5,322 nt of DNA, from the NCBI GenBank assembly GCA_028706735.1, contig JAQTVS010000230.1, forward strand, positions 1 to 5,322, in the 5' to 3' direction. The translations under genes were made by a program, and so were the position numbers. The notes beneath the pieces are model-generated. The model did not search any database. It saw nothing but the letters and a program-made list of their open reading frames with translations, and was not told where the DNA came from. This document shows, one piece after another, positions 4,514 to 5,322 of this stretch. The stretch comes from Thiomonas sp. Its GTDB lineage: Bacteria > Pseudomonadota > Gammaproteobacteria > Burkholderiales > Burkholderiaceae_C. Each line of letters begins with the position of its first letter. The first letter of the stretch is position 1.

Positions 4514-4662
4514 GGCGACAGCTTAGCCGCAGGGAGTTGCCTGCTGCGTTCACGTTTTTTCACGCCTGCATCAACCAGATGCCGATATGATTTTGATCAA
4601 TTCAAATTCATTTTTCGATGGATTCGCCACCCCCTGGCTGAATCGAGAAAGCGAGTCGCCCC
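4514..4662. promoter_or_regulatory. Divergent intergenic region with AT-rich tract
   Basis: These 149 bases separate the minus-strand rfaE2-HAD pair from the plus-strand CLC gene and must hold promoters for both. A markedly AT-rich tract at 4586-4617 contains the palindrome TTGATCAA (4593-4600) and stands out in GC-rich surroundings. No convincing -35/-10 pair with proper spacing could be picked on either strand, so only the region is annotated. Confidence 0.45.
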
Positions 4663-5322
4663 GTGTCTTCCGCGTTGTTTGGCCGCCTGCGCCTGTTCTG
4701 GCAGAACATCGACCAGATGGTGCCCATGACCTTGGTCGGCGCGCTGGTCGGCTTCATCAGCGCCATCGCGGTGGAAGGCTTCCGCCAGGCGATGTACGCC
4801 ATCATGCGGATCTATTCCGAGCAGGAGCATCTGGTGGCCGCGGCAGCCGGGCTGCCGCAGTGGGCGCGGGTGCTCATTCCCACGGTGGGCGCCACGCTGG
4901 GCGGACTGGTGATGTGGGCGGGGCACCGCTGGATCAAACGCCCGCGCGGGCCGGAATACATGGAAGCGGTGCTGGTGGGCGATGGCAGGTTGCCGCTCGG
5001 CCCCAACCTCACCCGCACACTGTCCTCGCTGATCGGGGTGAGCAGCGGCATCACCATCGGCCGCGAGGGCACCATGATCCAGTTCGCGGCGCTGGTGTCG
5101 TCGCTTCTAGGGCGCATCGGCAAGACGGACGCGGCGCACCGCCGTCTCATCGTCGCCTGCGGCGCGGCGGCGGGCTTTGCCGGGGCGTATCACGCGCCGA
5201 TCGCGGGCACGCTGTTCGTCGCCGAAATCATTCTGGGCGGGTTGGCGCTGCGCGAAATCGCCGCCGTGCTGGTTGCCGCGGTGATGGGCGAACTGACCAC
5301 GCAGGCGCTGTTCGCCACTGGC
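4663..5322 (+). CDS. ClcB-like CLC chloride channel/transporter (N-terminal part)
   Basis: The first 220 residues of a CLC-family membrane protein cut by the window end; whole family members are about 430-480 residues. A first membrane helix is seen at about 20-40 (MTLVGALVGFISAIAVEGF), then PTVGATLGGLVMW. PRGPEYMEAV at 94-103 stands where the first anion-site motif GSGIPE lies. GREGTMIQ at 133-140 carries the gating glutamate E135, and GAAAGFAGAYHAPIAGTLF is followed by VAEIILGG. The protein moves chloride or other anions across the inner membrane. GTG at 4663 is the first start codon after an in-frame TGA at 4639; the upstream GAGAAAG is at best a weak SD, so an internal ATG could be used instead. 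It is transcribed divergently from rfaE2, with no evident functional link. Confidence 0.9.
   Translation, partial: MSSALFGRLRLFWQNIDQMVPMTLVGALVGFISAIAVEGFRQAMYAIMRIYSEQEHLVAAAAGLPQWARVLIPTVGATLGGLVMWAGHRWIKRPRGPEYMEAVLVGDGRLPLGPNLTRTLSSLIGVSSGITIGREGTMIQFAALVSSLLGRIGKTDAAHRRLIVACGAAAGFAGAYHAPIAGTLFVAEIILGGLALREIAAVLVAAVMGELTTQALFATG

Noticed and set aside
4593..4606. FNR/Anr-like site in the divergent intergenic region
   Set aside because: TTGATCAATTCAA has the half-sites too close together and the second half-site does not match ATCAA.

Overview
The window looks like GC-rich proteobacterial DNA, most likely from a betaproteobacterium (Burkholderiales-like). The clues are the yqjD-yqjE pair, a stand-alone heptose adenylyltransferase, a ClcB-like chloride channel and the tRNA-Lys(CTT) sequence. 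It has two parts that meet at about position 2291.

Left part (1-2291): the right end of an integrated mobile element. Four plus-strand genes are tightly packed: the end of a TOPRIM primase, a RepA-like AAA ATPase, a small protein with a TubC_N-like N-terminus, and a small basic protein with an STGPKTPEGKARS motif. The first three overlap at their stop/start codons and look like a replication/helicase operon. A gene-free stretch of about 140 bp follows. It holds a perfect DnaA box, direct repeats and nested inverted repeats, and it runs directly into the 3' half of a tRNA-Lys(CTT) gene, from the anticodon loop to CCA. That fragment has no 5' half here, so it is read as the distal attachment site (attR). 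The intact tRNA and the integrase are predicted to lie to the left, outside the window.

Right part (2292-5322): chromosomal genes. A terminator hairpin with 17-bp perfect arms, probably the original tRNA terminator, separates the element from a minus-strand operon. In transcription order that operon is a DUF883 (ElaB/YqjD) membrane-anchored protein, a YqjE-type protein (Phage_holin_3_6 family) and a small unnamed protein in the YqjK position. Upstream of it on the same strand is a translationally coupled pair: RfaE2/HldC-type heptose-phosphate adenylyltransferase followed by a HAD-like protein of the soluble P-type ATPase group. A divergent, AT-rich intergenic region leads to a plus-strand ClcB-like CLC protein that runs off the window end.

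The most notable points are the element boundary at the tRNA anticodon loop, an array of five direct and inverted copies of CTGAAGATGCTCAA inside the end of the ATPase gene, and the repeat-dense end region with a DnaA box. No complete new defence or other system can be demonstrated from this window alone.
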